Below, piece by piece: positions 1-6,216 of a stretch of 6,567 nucleotides of DNA. The notes under the pieces are model-generated. The model was not told the origin of the DNA. It saw nothing but the letters and a program-made list of their open reading frames with translations, and did not search any database. Source of the DNA: Desulfuromonadales bacterium (GTDB lineage: Bacteria; Desulfobacterota; Desulfuromonadia; Desulfuromonadales; BM103). The position numbers and the translations under genes are program-made. The stretch's first letter is position 1; each line of letters opens with the position of its first letter. The stretch spans positions 1 through 6,567 of the forward strand of contig JAOUDB010000156.1 in NCBI GenBank assembly GCA_029859485.1, given 5' to 3'.

Positions 1-696
1 ATTATCGACCGTCTCAACCCGGTGGCCCTCTGCCGTCTTTTTCCATAATTTAATAGTCCCGCTGTCGCAGCCGTCGGCATAAAATCGCTTCTCCAGTTCC
101 TTGAGCCATGGCCCTGGGAAGAGGTTCTCTTCATCGAGGCGTTGCATGTCGATCAGGAAAGACGGCGCTTCGGTGACCCGGAAGATCAGCACTGGTATCT
201 TGTGATCGCAGATTTCGGCTTCGACCTTCAGGTGACGGGCCTGGTAAATGATTCGATCGTGCCGGGTAAGGGTTTGTCGGTGCTCTGATGTGAACCCTCG
301 ACTGCCGGCAAACTCAAATTTCTCGATCTGTTGCGGGTGAACTTCATAAACCTCGAAGGTGCACCAGTTTTCCTCGGTCAGGTTCCAGTCGTAGCCTGCA
401 AGCTTGTGGCTGATCCGTTCGGCAATATCGGGCGGACCGTAAATCTTTATGGTTCGTGGCGCAACAAGAACGTGCCGCAGGAGGTGATCGAAGCCCATCA
501 GGTGGTCCATGTGGGCGTGGCTGATAAAAAGGGCATCAATCGAGCGCAAGACCCGTTTTGCTAGGTGGTGGAGTTGACCGCAGTCGAGCAGGATGCCGCG
601 ACCGGTTGGCCGGATATTGATGAGCATGACCGGATCATCGATCAGGCCGGAGAAAAAGCTTGGTTGCAGATAGCGGAACAGACCTAGCTCTTGCAT
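1..696 (-). CDS. RNase Z-like metallo-beta-lactamase-fold hydrolase (3' end off the window)
   Basis: The reading frame is open for 232 codons and leaves the window on the left, so the C-terminus is missing. The zinc-binding signature SHAHMDHLMG lies at residues 59-68 (H60, H62, D64, H65), preceded by GRGILLDCGQ (32-41), the usual strand-turn before it. A later His in ARHLKVEAEI (H155) and the stretch NLFPGPWLKELEKRF (191-205) resemble the second half of tRNase Z (ElaC-type) proteins. A 3'-tRNA-processing or related phosphodiesterase activity is therefore possible but not shown, and the remaining metal ligands lie outside the window. The ATG at 696-694 is the only usable start, because an in-frame TAA lies at 714-712 with no start codon between. 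The Shine-Dalgarno is weak (GGGGATGGA, ending 5 nt before the ATG). The gene starts 24 bp after the udp stop and is probably cotranscribed with it. I am sure of the fold and unsure of the substrate. Confidence 0.88.
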   Translation of the reverse strand, partial: MQELGLFRYLQPSFFSGLIDDPVMLINIRPTGRGILLDCGQLHHLAKRVLRSIDALFISHAHMDHLMGFDHLLRHVLVAPRTIKIYGPPDIAERISHKLAGYDWNLTEENWCTFEVYEVHPQQIEKFEFAGSRGFTSEHRQTLTRHDRIIYQARHLKVEAEICDHKIPVLIFRVTEAPSFLIDMQRLDEENLFPGPWLKELEKRFYADGCDSGTIKLWKKTAEGHRVETVDN

Positions 697-720
697 GGAG
701 TTCCATCCCCATTACCTTCG

Positions 721-1506
721 TCAGTCACTGCACAAATTCTGAAGCGCTGCCAGCGCAACCCGCACCGCATCTCGCTCGGCTTGTTGTTTGACAGCCAGGT
801 CGACGGACTCCGCCACCAGCCGTTCGGCCAGAACCGCGCAGACGCAGCCGGCGGCAAAGCCATAAACCAGGCCCATTTTGAAGAGGGTGCCGGCCTCCAT
901 CTCGTAATTGAGGATCTTCAGCTGCCGGTACTCTTCGCTGATTCCCTGCAGGGAACGCAACAGGAACGGGTTGGCCGAGTCACTGCGTTCCTGGCCTTCG
1001 TAGAAGGTGTCGACACTTGCCGTAACACCCAGGTGCGATCTGATGCCGAGTTTTTTCGCTGCTCCGGCCAGCGCCAGGGTGACATAGGGGTCGGCAGCGG
1101 CAGGGAACTCGACTGGGGCGATATCCAGGGCGGCACCCTGTCGGCAGAGTGCGGCGTTCGAAATCACCAGGTCACCGGCCTTGACCTCTGTCGCGATGCC
1201 GCCGCTGGTGCCGACCCTGATGATGGTGCGGATGCCGACTGATACCAGTTCGTTGACAACGATCGACAGTGATGGTGCACCCATGCCGCTGGTAGACGCG
1301 ATAAACTTGCCGCTATCGGTCCTTTCACACAGGTAGCTGTGCAGGCCACGGTTTTCTGAGAGGGTCGCCAGGCAGCTGACACCGTCGGTCTCTTTTGCGA
1401 TGCGTTGTGCCCGCTCCGGGTCGCCGCAGAGCAGCGCGGCGGTCGGCGCTACCGCCCCGAGGTCATGTTTGCCGAAACCGATGTGGTAAAGGGGTTGCTG
1501 GGTCAT
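721..1506 (-). CDS. udp: uridine phosphorylase
   Basis: This 261-residue protein is a nucleoside phosphorylase of the PNP/Udp family. It probably catalyses reversible phosphorolysis of uridine to uracil and ribose-1-phosphate in the cytoplasm (pyrimidine salvage). It is close in length and order of motifs to E. coli Udp. Visible motifs are H8 (the family's ribose-contacting His from the neighbouring subunit), GDPERA (28-33, phosphate-binding Arg 32), SGMGAPS (73-79), RVGTSGG (97-103, second phosphate Arg), TFYEGQER (167-174, the Phe/Gln/Arg triad that reads the uracil base) and NYEMEA (200-205, ribose-binding Glu-Met-Glu). The base-reading triad favours uridine over purine nucleosides. The ATG is preceded by a strong Shine-Dalgarno AGGAGGG (1513-1519, 6-nt spacer). 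It is the first gene of a likely operon with the hydrolase downstream and is divergent from pcm. A nucleotide phosphorylase-like variant cannot be excluded, but uridine is the best call. Confidence 0.95.
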   Translation of the reverse strand: MTQQPLYHIGFGKHDLGAVAPTAALLCGDPERAQRIAKETDGVSCLATLSENRGLHSYLCERTDSGKFIASTSGMGAPSLSIVVNELVSVGIRTIIRVGTSGGIATEVKAGDLVISNAALCRQGAALDIAPVEFPAAADPYVTLALAGAAKKLGIRSHLGVTASVDTFYEGQERSDSANPFLLRSLQGISEEYRQLKILNYEMEAGTLFKMGLVYGFAAGCVCAVLAERLVAESVDLAVKQQAERDAVRVALAALQNLCSD

Positions 1507-1542
1507 CTGTTGCCCTCCTGAAGTGCATTAAACCTCAGTACA

Positions 1543-1570
1543 ATAGTAGAATCTTCTCCACAGATCGCAA
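1543..1570 (-). promoter_or_regulatory. possible sigma70-type promoter for udp
   Basis: Read on the minus strand, TTGCGA (1570-1565) and TACTAT (1548-1543) are separated by 16 nt, each matching four of six consensus bases. Transcription would begin near 1536, giving a leader of about 30 nt that contains the strong udp Shine-Dalgarno. This is a consensus match only. Confidence 0.4.
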
Positions 1571-1674
1571 CAATCAAAGTGGAGCGCGGCCGATGACAGC
1601 AGGTTGTTGACCTTCACACCCGGTACTCCAACCCCCTGCAACAAGATTTTAAAATGGTAAGCTGTGATGAGAGG

Positions 1675-1698
1675 CCCTCAACTTGTTTCCGTTGAGGG
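1675..1698 (+). repeat. perfect 8-bp hairpin in the pcm leader
   Basis: CCCTCAAC (1675-1682) and GTTGAGGG (1691-1698) are perfect reverse complements around an 8-nt loop. The hairpin ends 14 nt before the ATG of pcm. No run of T follows, so it does not look like an intrinsic terminator. The GAGGG in its right arm is the only purine-rich patch nearby besides the weak GCGGG at 1704-1708, so the hairpin could influence translation of pcm. An in-frame TTG at 1683 lies in the loop and is an unlikely start. Confidence 0.55.
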
Positions 1699-1712
1699 TT
1701 CGAGCGGGTCGC

Positions 1713-2396
1713 ATGAAAGTTGACAGACTTGAAGAGATGTTGCGCACCATTGACGTAGAGGCTCGAGCCACTGCTTTTCTGACGGGCCGTTCGAGTTTCG
1801 CCCCCAGGGTCATGGAGGCGTTTGAACAGGTACCGCGTACAGCTTTTGTACCGCCGGAATTGATCGATTATGCCTATGAAAACAGACCTCTGCCGATCGG
1901 TCGGGGACAGACCATTTCGCAGCCCTATATTGTCGCATTAATGACTGATCTGCTCGAACCGCGATCAAATCAAACCGTTCTCGAAGTCGGTACCGGTTCC
2001 GGCTACCAGGCAGCTATCCTTGCGCAACTGGTGCAACATGTCTACAGCCTGGAAATCATCCCTTTGCTGGCTGTCGAGGCGGCTGCGCTGCTCGCCCGGC
2101 TGGGTTATTCCAACATCAGTGTTAAGACCGGCAACGGCCACATCGGCTGGCCCGAACACGCCCCTTATGACGGCATCATCATAACGGCCGCAGCGACCAA
2201 CCTGTCACCCGCACTGCTCGATCAGTTGAAGCCAGGCGGCCGATTGGTTGTTCCTTTGGGGCGGCCCCATATGACGCAGGATCTGATGCTGATCGAAAAA
2301 GACATCGGCGGCAAATTACACAGCCGGAAAATTCTAGACGTCGCTTTCGTGCCAATGATGGACGAGGATCATGATTCTTCGATCACTCATGGGTAG
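1713..2396 (+). CDS. pcm: protein-L-isoaspartate O-methyltransferase, cytoplasmic
   Basis: The 227-residue product probably transfers a methyl group from S-adenosylmethionine to the alpha-carboxyl of L-isoaspartyl residues, starting repair of aged proteins. Visible features are an N-terminal helical region, PLPIGRGQTISQP (59-71, the substrate-side signature of the family), the SAM-binding glycine-rich loop EVGTGSGYQ (91-99), the acidic strand-2 end YSLEI (E114), ITAAA (157-161), and LKPGGRLVVPLG (172-183). It lacks a signal peptide, unlike its paralogue at 4804-5526. One oddity is GNGHIGW (140-146), where the usual family motif is GDG. I chose the ATG at 1713. In-frame TTG codons upstream (1683, 1692) lie in a hairpin, an in-frame stop sits at 1668-1670, and no better ribosome site is visible. 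The gene converges on the membrane-protein gene with 38 bp between stops. That gap holds a TTGCTGCAGCAA palindrome (2412-2423) but no clear terminator. Confidence 0.94.
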   Translation: MKVDRLEEMLRTIDVEARATAFLTGRSSFAPRVMEAFEQVPRTAFVPPELIDYAYENRPLPIGRGQTISQPYIVALMTDLLEPRSNQTVLEVGTGSGYQAAILAQLVQHVYSLEIIPLLAVEAAALLARLGYSNISVKTGNGHIGWPEHAPYDGIIITAAATNLSPALLDQLKPGGRLVVPLGRPHMTQDLMLIEKDIGGKLHSRKILDVAFVPMMDEDHDSSITHG

Positions 2397-2434
2397 GGGT
2401 AAAGCACGCTTTTGCTGCAGCAATCAACTGGCTG

Positions 2435-4807
2435 CTAGGAAACCCGGAAGCGAATCGTTGTCGGCAACAGATAGGCCGTGGCTGCAAGCAGCAGTAAAAG
2501 GCTGTAGCCGAACTCAACGGCGAGAAGGGTTGCAAGCGCGGCACCTACGACCGAGAGACAGCTGTTGATTCCCCAGGCCCAGGGGATCTCGGCCCGGTGC
2601 GCCTGGTTGAGAAGTCTCAGCCCGAGCGGGAAAGGCATGCCCATGATCACTGCGGCCGGTGCCAGCACCAAAACCGCCAGGGCAGTACGTAGCGGCATTG
2701 CCAGCGGCAGTGTCGTCTCCAAGAGCATCCCAAGCAGCACGACATAGAGCAGCAGGATGCTGCTTGTCGCGGCTGTCCATCTCCAGGGGCGACAAACACG
2801 GAATCGTCCTGTCAGTGCGCTGCCGGTCGCTGAACCGATCAGAAGAACGGCCACCACCAGCGCTGTCGCATAAACCGGATGGCCGAGATAAAGAACGAAG
2901 CGATGAATCAGGGCTAACTCTGTCCACATATAACCGACGCCCAGCCCTCCAAAATAAATCAGCACCTGCCAATGCGTGCCACTCCCCTTTGGCAGCCGGG
3001 TCAATGGCAACAGAATCAGCAAAGTGGCCAGCAGCGACAGCACCCCGGCGGCCAGAACGGCGACCAGCATCCCCAGTTCGATGAAGGGCAGGTTGCGCTG
3101 ACCGTAGAGGTTGATCAGCGCATTGACTTGGCTCCAACGCAGGAACTGGGAGAAGAATGGCTGTTCATCGTCAACCGGTTTGATCCGGAACGCATAGTTG
3201 TTGTAGAGCTGTGCTCTTTCGGGCCCCAGAACCGCATCAAAAAGTTGGAACAGGGAGTCATCTTGCAGACGGTTGAAGCGCTGGCGCTCCTCCGGGTGGA
3301 GGTCGGGCAAGAGGACCGGATCAAAGGCCCAGCGCTTTGCAAACGACCTGATCGCGGCCAACTCAGCCTTGGTGTAGGGAGTCCGCTTGACGCAAAACGT
3401 CAAGGTACCCCAGCTACGGACAGCAGCAATCCGGTCTTGTGGAGTTGTGACCCCCGCCTCTTCTAGGGTTTCCACCAGGGTTGCCAGCAGACGTAGCGAT
3501 GTGCGTACCGGATAATCAACCCAACTCGTTACGGTCAGCAGCCCTTGAGGGCTGAGCTTGCTCCAGGCCTGCTGCAAGGCTTCGCGGGTTAGCAGGGGCT
3601 GCTCGTGCAGGGCAAAGAGCCCGGCATTGCCGCCAAAGCCGCCGACTTTCGGCAATATGATCAGGTCGTATTGCTGCTGATCGCGGGCGAGCCAGGTTCG
3701 CGAAACCAGTGTTTGCCACGTGACCCTGGGGTTGTTGAAGATTTGGCTGACGCGGGTCGGTGCTGCTGTGCGCAACAGCTCAACCAAGGGCTTATGCGCT
3801 TCAACCGCAACAACAGTTTCAGCTCCCCGGTCGATTGCCATGGCCACATCGACGCCGGTGCCTGCGTCGAGCACCAGCACTCTGAGAGGGATACCCAGGG
3901 CATAGGGCAGGGCGAAGGTTGATGCGTTGCGGGGGCTGTCCCCCCCGGCGGTCTGGGGCAGGCTGCCGATGCTGTCTCCGTTGATAAAGACTGCCGGCGC
4001 TTGCGGCATTTCACCCGACCAGTTTAAGCTGACGCCCTCTGCGCCACGCAGCACCGGAGCGTCCACAATATGGATTTGACCGGCCGCGGCAGGTTGATTG
4101 GCCAGGAGAGTGGCCCCTGGCAGATCGAGTGCGCGACGTAAATCTTTATACTGCGAAAGTTCCAGTTCCGTCGCCTGCACCAGGAAGATCGTCACCAGCG
4201 CCAGGCTGAGCACCAGGACGACGCGTGTAGCAGGTCTGCTGCCCGGCAGCAGCAGCGCAGCTGCTGCCAGAGCCAGAAACCCGAAGCAGGGAGGCAACTG
4301 CTGAGGCAGCAGCAGCGAGAGCCCTGCAAGACCGAGCAGGCAACCGAGACCGGAACCGAACATGTTGGCAAAATAATAGCTGCCGATGCGTTCGGTTTCG
4401 AGGGTGAAGATCAAGCCGATGGTCAGAGCCCCGCAGGTGAACGGAAGCAGCAGAAGAAGAGCCACCGCAGACAGTTTTAAGACCTCGCCGATATCGACAA
4501 ACAGCAGGAACGAATCAAACCCGCCAAACAGGCTCTGTGTCATGGTCAGCGAGCCTGCCAATGTTACAGCGCAGCAACAGAGCAGAAGCGGCAGCAGTTG
4601 CGCCTGTCGTGCTGTCATCCAGCGTCGGGTCAGGGCGAGGAGGGTGCCCGCAGCGCCGAAGCCGAGCAGGGCGATCGAAATAACCAGGTAGGCGAAATGG
4701 TGCCATTGACTGGTGGCCAGGATTTGCAGCAGCGCTATCTGAAAGGCGAGCAGGGCGGCAGAGACGAGGGCCAGTGACAAATGTTTGCGGTTACACAGCC
4801 CGATCAT
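2435..4807 (-). CDS. polytopic membrane protein with a central spermidine-synthase-like Rossmann domain
   Basis: This 790-residue protein has about seven hydrophobic segments at the N-terminus (roughly 10-31, 37-60, 70-90, 111-135, 145-167, 170-188, 193-212). A soluble domain (213-570) and about seven more segments (574-785) follow. The soluble part has a spermidine-synthase/methyltransferase fold signature: VFINGDSIGS (273-282), VLVLDAGTGVD (310-320), VVAVEAHKP (332-340), YDLIIL (380-385) and LSPQGLLTVTSW (418-429). DDEQPFF (546-552) lies just before the second membrane block. The C-terminal block carries GYMWTELALIHRFVLYLGHP (625-644) and WAWGINSCLSVVG (743-755). I recognise these from memory as typical of membrane-fused spermidine-synthase-like proteins. 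The acidic catalytic residues of aminopropyltransferases are absent, so polyamine synthesis is unlikely. Positively charged loops place both termini inside and, with an odd number of N-terminal segments, the Rossmann domain outside the membrane. The ATG overlaps the upstream methyltransferase stop (ATGA, 4804-4807), implying translational coupling. The physiological role is unknown. Confidence 0.85.
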   Translation of the reverse strand: MIGLCNRKHLSLALVSAALLAFQIALLQILATSQWHHFAYLVISIALLGFGAAGTLLALTRRWMTARQAQLLPLLLCCCAVTLAGSLTMTQSLFGGFDSFLLFVDIGEVLKLSAVALLLLLPFTCGALTIGLIFTLETERIGSYYFANMFGSGLGCLLGLAGLSLLLPQQLPPCFGFLALAAAALLLPGSRPATRVVLVLSLALVTIFLVQATELELSQYKDLRRALDLPGATLLANQPAAAGQIHIVDAPVLRGAEGVSLNWSGEMPQAPAVFINGDSIGSLPQTAGGDSPRNASTFALPYALGIPLRVLVLDAGTGVDVAMAIDRGAETVVAVEAHKPLVELLRTAAPTRVSQIFNNPRVTWQTLVSRTWLARDQQQYDLIILPKVGGFGGNAGLFALHEQPLLTREALQQAWSKLSPQGLLTVTSWVDYPVRTSLRLLATLVETLEEAGVTTPQDRIAAVRSWGTLTFCVKRTPYTKAELAAIRSFAKRWAFDPVLLPDLHPEERQRFNRLQDDSLFQLFDAVLGPERAQLYNNYAFRIKPVDDEQPFFSQFLRWSQVNALINLYGQRNLPFIELGMLVAVLAAGVLSLLATLLILLPLTRLPKGSGTHWQVLIYFGGLGVGYMWTELALIHRFVLYLGHPVYATALVVAVLLIGSATGSALTGRFRVCRPWRWTAATSSILLLYVVLLGMLLETTLPLAMPLRTALAVLVLAPAAVIMGMPFPLGLRLLNQAHRAEIPWAWGINSCLSVVGAALATLLAVEFGYSLLLLLAATAYLLPTTIRFRVS

Positions 4808-5526
4808 TCTTCATCGGCCCTCTTGAAAGGAACGAATCTTACCGGCATCAGGCTGGTTGAGATTGTCTTGCCATCTCTTTTCTGGATGAGCATCAAGGTT
4901 TGTACGAAGAAAGGCGAGCCCACCGGGATGACCATCAGCCCGGATTCAGCCAACTGCTCGATCAGTGGCGGGGGAATAAACTCAGCTGCTGCCGTAACAA
5001 TTATCGCATCGAAAGGCGCATGCTCCTTCCAGCCGTAATAACCGTCGGCAGACCTGGTTTCGACATGGGTGAAGCCCAGTTGCTTTAAGAGCACAGCAGC
5101 CGAATCCGCCAATTGCGGGATAATCTCTATGGAGTAAACTTGCGCCCCGGTGGCTGCCAGTATCGCGGCCTGGTAGCCTGAGCCGGTGCCGATCTCGAGG
5201 ATTTTGCGTCCGGGGCCGGGCTTGATGATCTCGGTCATGAAGGCGACGATGAAGGGTTGTGAAATGGTCTGCCCATGACCGATCGGCAACGGTCGATCCT
5301 GATAAGCCTGGTGGGACATGGACCCTGGCACAAAGAGATGGCGAGGCACTGTGCGCATGGCTGCCAGTGTTGTTGGGTCCTTGACTCCGCGCGCAAGAAC
5401 CTGCTCTTTGACCATGGCCTCGCGCTCTTCTTCGCGTTCGCTTGAGGCGACTGCACCGTGGCATAAGAGCAGAACCAGGCAGAGCACAAGAACGCCTCCA
5501 TACGCCGATTTACGCCGTATTTGCAT
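4804..5526 (-). CDS. pcm: protein-L-isoaspartate O-methyltransferase with signal peptide (predicted exported)
   Basis: This second Pcm is clearly paralogous to the one at 1713-2396, sharing PLPIGHGQTISQP and EIGTGSGYQAAIL along with much of the core. The family motifs are complete, including the SADGYYGW stretch (the usual acidic D is kept here), IIVTAAAEF and VIPVG, ending in RFVPFKRADEE. Its N-terminus differs. MQIRRKS is followed by a leucine/valine-rich core (about residues 9-22) and HGAVA|SS, a classical signal-peptidase I site after residue 27, and then a charged mature start. No lipobox is seen, since the residues before the Cys are LLL. I start at the ATG (5526; 240 residues), which has GGGGG 6 nt upstream. 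A GTG at 5532 would add two residues but touches that ribosome site. The product should act outside the cytoplasm, where a SAM supply is not obvious. It overlaps the membrane-protein gene by 4 bp and is probably in one transcript with it. Confidence 0.9.
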   Translation of the reverse strand: MQIRRKSAYGGVLVLCLVLLLCHGAVASSEREEEREAMVKEQVLARGVKDPTTLAAMRTVPRHLFVPGSMSHQAYQDRPLPIGHGQTISQPFIVAFMTEIIKPGPGRKILEIGTGSGYQAAILAATGAQVYSIEIIPQLADSAAVLLKQLGFTHVETRSADGYYGWKEHAPFDAIIVTAAAEFIPPPLIEQLAESGLMVIPVGSPFFVQTLMLIQKRDGKTISTSLMPVRFVPFKRADEE

Positions 5527-5529
5527 AAG

Positions 5530-5542
5530 CACCCCCAGGGTG
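5530..5542 (-). promoter_or_regulatory. small hairpin over the ribosome site of the exported Pcm
   Basis: On the minus strand CACCC (5542-5538) can pair with GGGTG (5534-5530) around a 3-nt loop. The G-run used as Shine-Dalgarno for the ATG at 5526 lies in the loop and right arm. If the hairpin forms, it would mask that site, so it may limit translation of the pair. The stem is short, and this is inference from sequence only. Confidence 0.35.
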
Positions 5543-5552
5543 GTGGCAATCT

Positions 5553-5592
5553 ACGACCCACCTAGGGCGTTAACGCGTCTGCCCCAGGTCGT
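5553..5592 (-). repeat. bulged 12-bp inverted repeat between the zinc-ribbon gene and the exported Pcm
   Basis: ACGACC (5553-5558) pairs with GGTCGT (5587-5592), and TAGGGC (5563-5568) pairs with GCCCCA (5581-5586) with one G:T-type pair that is tolerated in minus-strand RNA. A 4-nt bulge (5559-5562) and a 12-nt loop (5569-5580) complete it. It fills most of the 83-bp gap between the two genes. No T-run follows on the minus strand, so it may be a structured leader, a processing site or an attenuating stem rather than a canonical intrinsic terminator. Confidence 0.5.
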
Positions 5593-5609
5593 CCGCCATG
5601 TTCCTGAAG

Positions 5610-6128
5610 CTAGAGCATCCTTTCCCAGTTCACCCGGCAGAGATCGGGGTCACCCGCCCAGGAGATGTCGAGTTTGCCCCGATGGGCCTTGTGAAGAACG
5701 CGACCCAGGTGCTCGGCCAGTTTCTTATCGGTGGTCTCGATGACAAGCTTGTCATCGTCACGGATCTTACGAATAACCCTCTCAAAAGGGTTTTTCTCAA
5801 GAGCTTTGTGCTCTTCGTTTTTAAGAATTTGTTGGATTTCCTCTTCATGCTTCCACAGGTAACTGCCGCTTAATGTCACGATCCCTTCAGGGTAACCCGC
5901 GGCGATCTTCTGGCACGCCGGGCAGGTGATCCAGTTTGTTTTGGGGTCATTCTCCAGTTTACGATATTCTTCTTGATCAAGTGACCAGCGCTGCTGTTGG
6001 TAAACCGTTTTGCAGGTCGTGCACAGTGACGGTTCTTTCAGTGCTTCCTCAGGCTTGAATGGGTCAAGGTTGGTTGGTTGGCGTCCGCGCTTGCTGTTGA
6101 TGCCATATTTTCGGGTGTCTTTTTTCAT
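5610..6128 (-). CDS. BCAM0308-like zinc-ribbon protein
   Basis: The 172-residue cytoplasmic protein is rich in charged residues. It has two CxxC pairs, CTTC (36-39) and CPAC (69-72), that together could bind one zinc. After them come YPEGIVTLSGSYL (79-91), a helical region HEEEIQQILKNEE (94-106), and an alpha/beta C-terminus with VIETTDKKLAEHLGR and LHKAHRGKLDISW. This order matches what I recall of the BCAM0308 family, named after a Burkholderia cenocepacia locus. Its function is not established as far as I know, and the ribbon suggests nucleic-acid or ribosome binding. I start at the ATG at 6128 because a near-perfect Shine-Dalgarno sits 5 nt upstream. A GTG at 6152 would put that site inside the coding region. 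The gene sits 83 bp before the exported Pcm, on the same strand, and could head that operon. Confidence 0.85.
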   Translation of the reverse strand: MKKDTRKYGINSKRGRQPTNLDPFKPEEALKEPSLCTTCKTVYQQQRWSLDQEEYRKLENDPKTNWITCPACQKIAAGYPEGIVTLSGSYLWKHEEEIQQILKNEEHKALEKNPFERVIRKIRDDDKLVIETTDKKLAEHLGRVLHKAHRGKLDISWAGDPDLCRVNWERML

Positions 6129-6133
6129 GATCT

Positions 6134-6140
6134 CCTCCTT
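6134..6140 (-). promoter_or_regulatory. strong Shine-Dalgarno fixing the start of the zinc-ribbon gene
   Basis: AAGGAGG on the minus strand lies 5 nt before the ATG at 6128. It decides against the in-frame GTG at 6152, which lies upstream of it. Confidence 0.85.
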
Positions 6141-6167
6141 TCCCTTAGCCACTCCATCTTCTTTTCA

Positions 6168-6176
6168 ATTGTATCA
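6168..6176 (-). promoter_or_regulatory. extended -10 promoter element for the zinc-ribbon gene
   Basis: TGATACAAT on the minus strand matches the extended -10 pattern TGnTATAAT with a single mismatch. No good -35 lies at the standard distance (CACTTG at 17 nt; TTGGTT only at 14 nt), which is acceptable for extended -10 promoters. Transcription would start near 6161, leaving a leader of about 33 nt with the strong ribosome site. The surrounding 80 bp are clearly more AT-rich than the genes. Confidence 0.5.
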
Positions 6177-6216
6177 CTATTTTTCACAACCAAGTGCTCC
6201 GCAACGGACAAATAAC

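Noticed and set aside
691..1242. 183-codon plus-strand frame opposite udp
   Set aside because: It lies antisense to a uridine phosphorylase with all family motifs, and its product shows no recognisable domain.
1599..1639. Imperfect inverted repeat GCAGGTTG / CAACCCCCTGC
   Set aside because: Three extra C residues and a long loop make the pairing weak, and chance is a sufficient explanation.
1683..1712. Upstream TTG starts for the cytoplasmic Pcm
   Set aside because: They sit in a hairpin loop or arm without a ribosome site, and the ATG at 1713 already gives a full-length family member.
1690..1712. GGTTCGAGC resembling a tRNA T-loop
   Set aside because: The flanking bases do not form a T-stem and no acceptor, D-arm or anticodon arm is found on either side.
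2412..2423. TTGCTGCAGCAA palindrome between convergent genes as a bidirectional terminator
   Set aside because: It is a perfect palindrome with no loop and no T-run on either side, so it does not meet terminator criteria.
2972..3466. Plus-strand frame of 164 codons, and other long frames across 2500-4700
   Set aside because: They are antisense or alternative frames within the 790-codon membrane-protein gene. Low-complexity Gln/Arg/Ala-rich products are expected from the complement of Leu/Ala-rich GC-rich code.
4245..4317. Direct repeats of GGCAGCAGCAGCG (4245-4257 and 4305-4317)
   Set aside because: They encode runs of leucine in membrane segments on the minus strand, so codon bias explains them.
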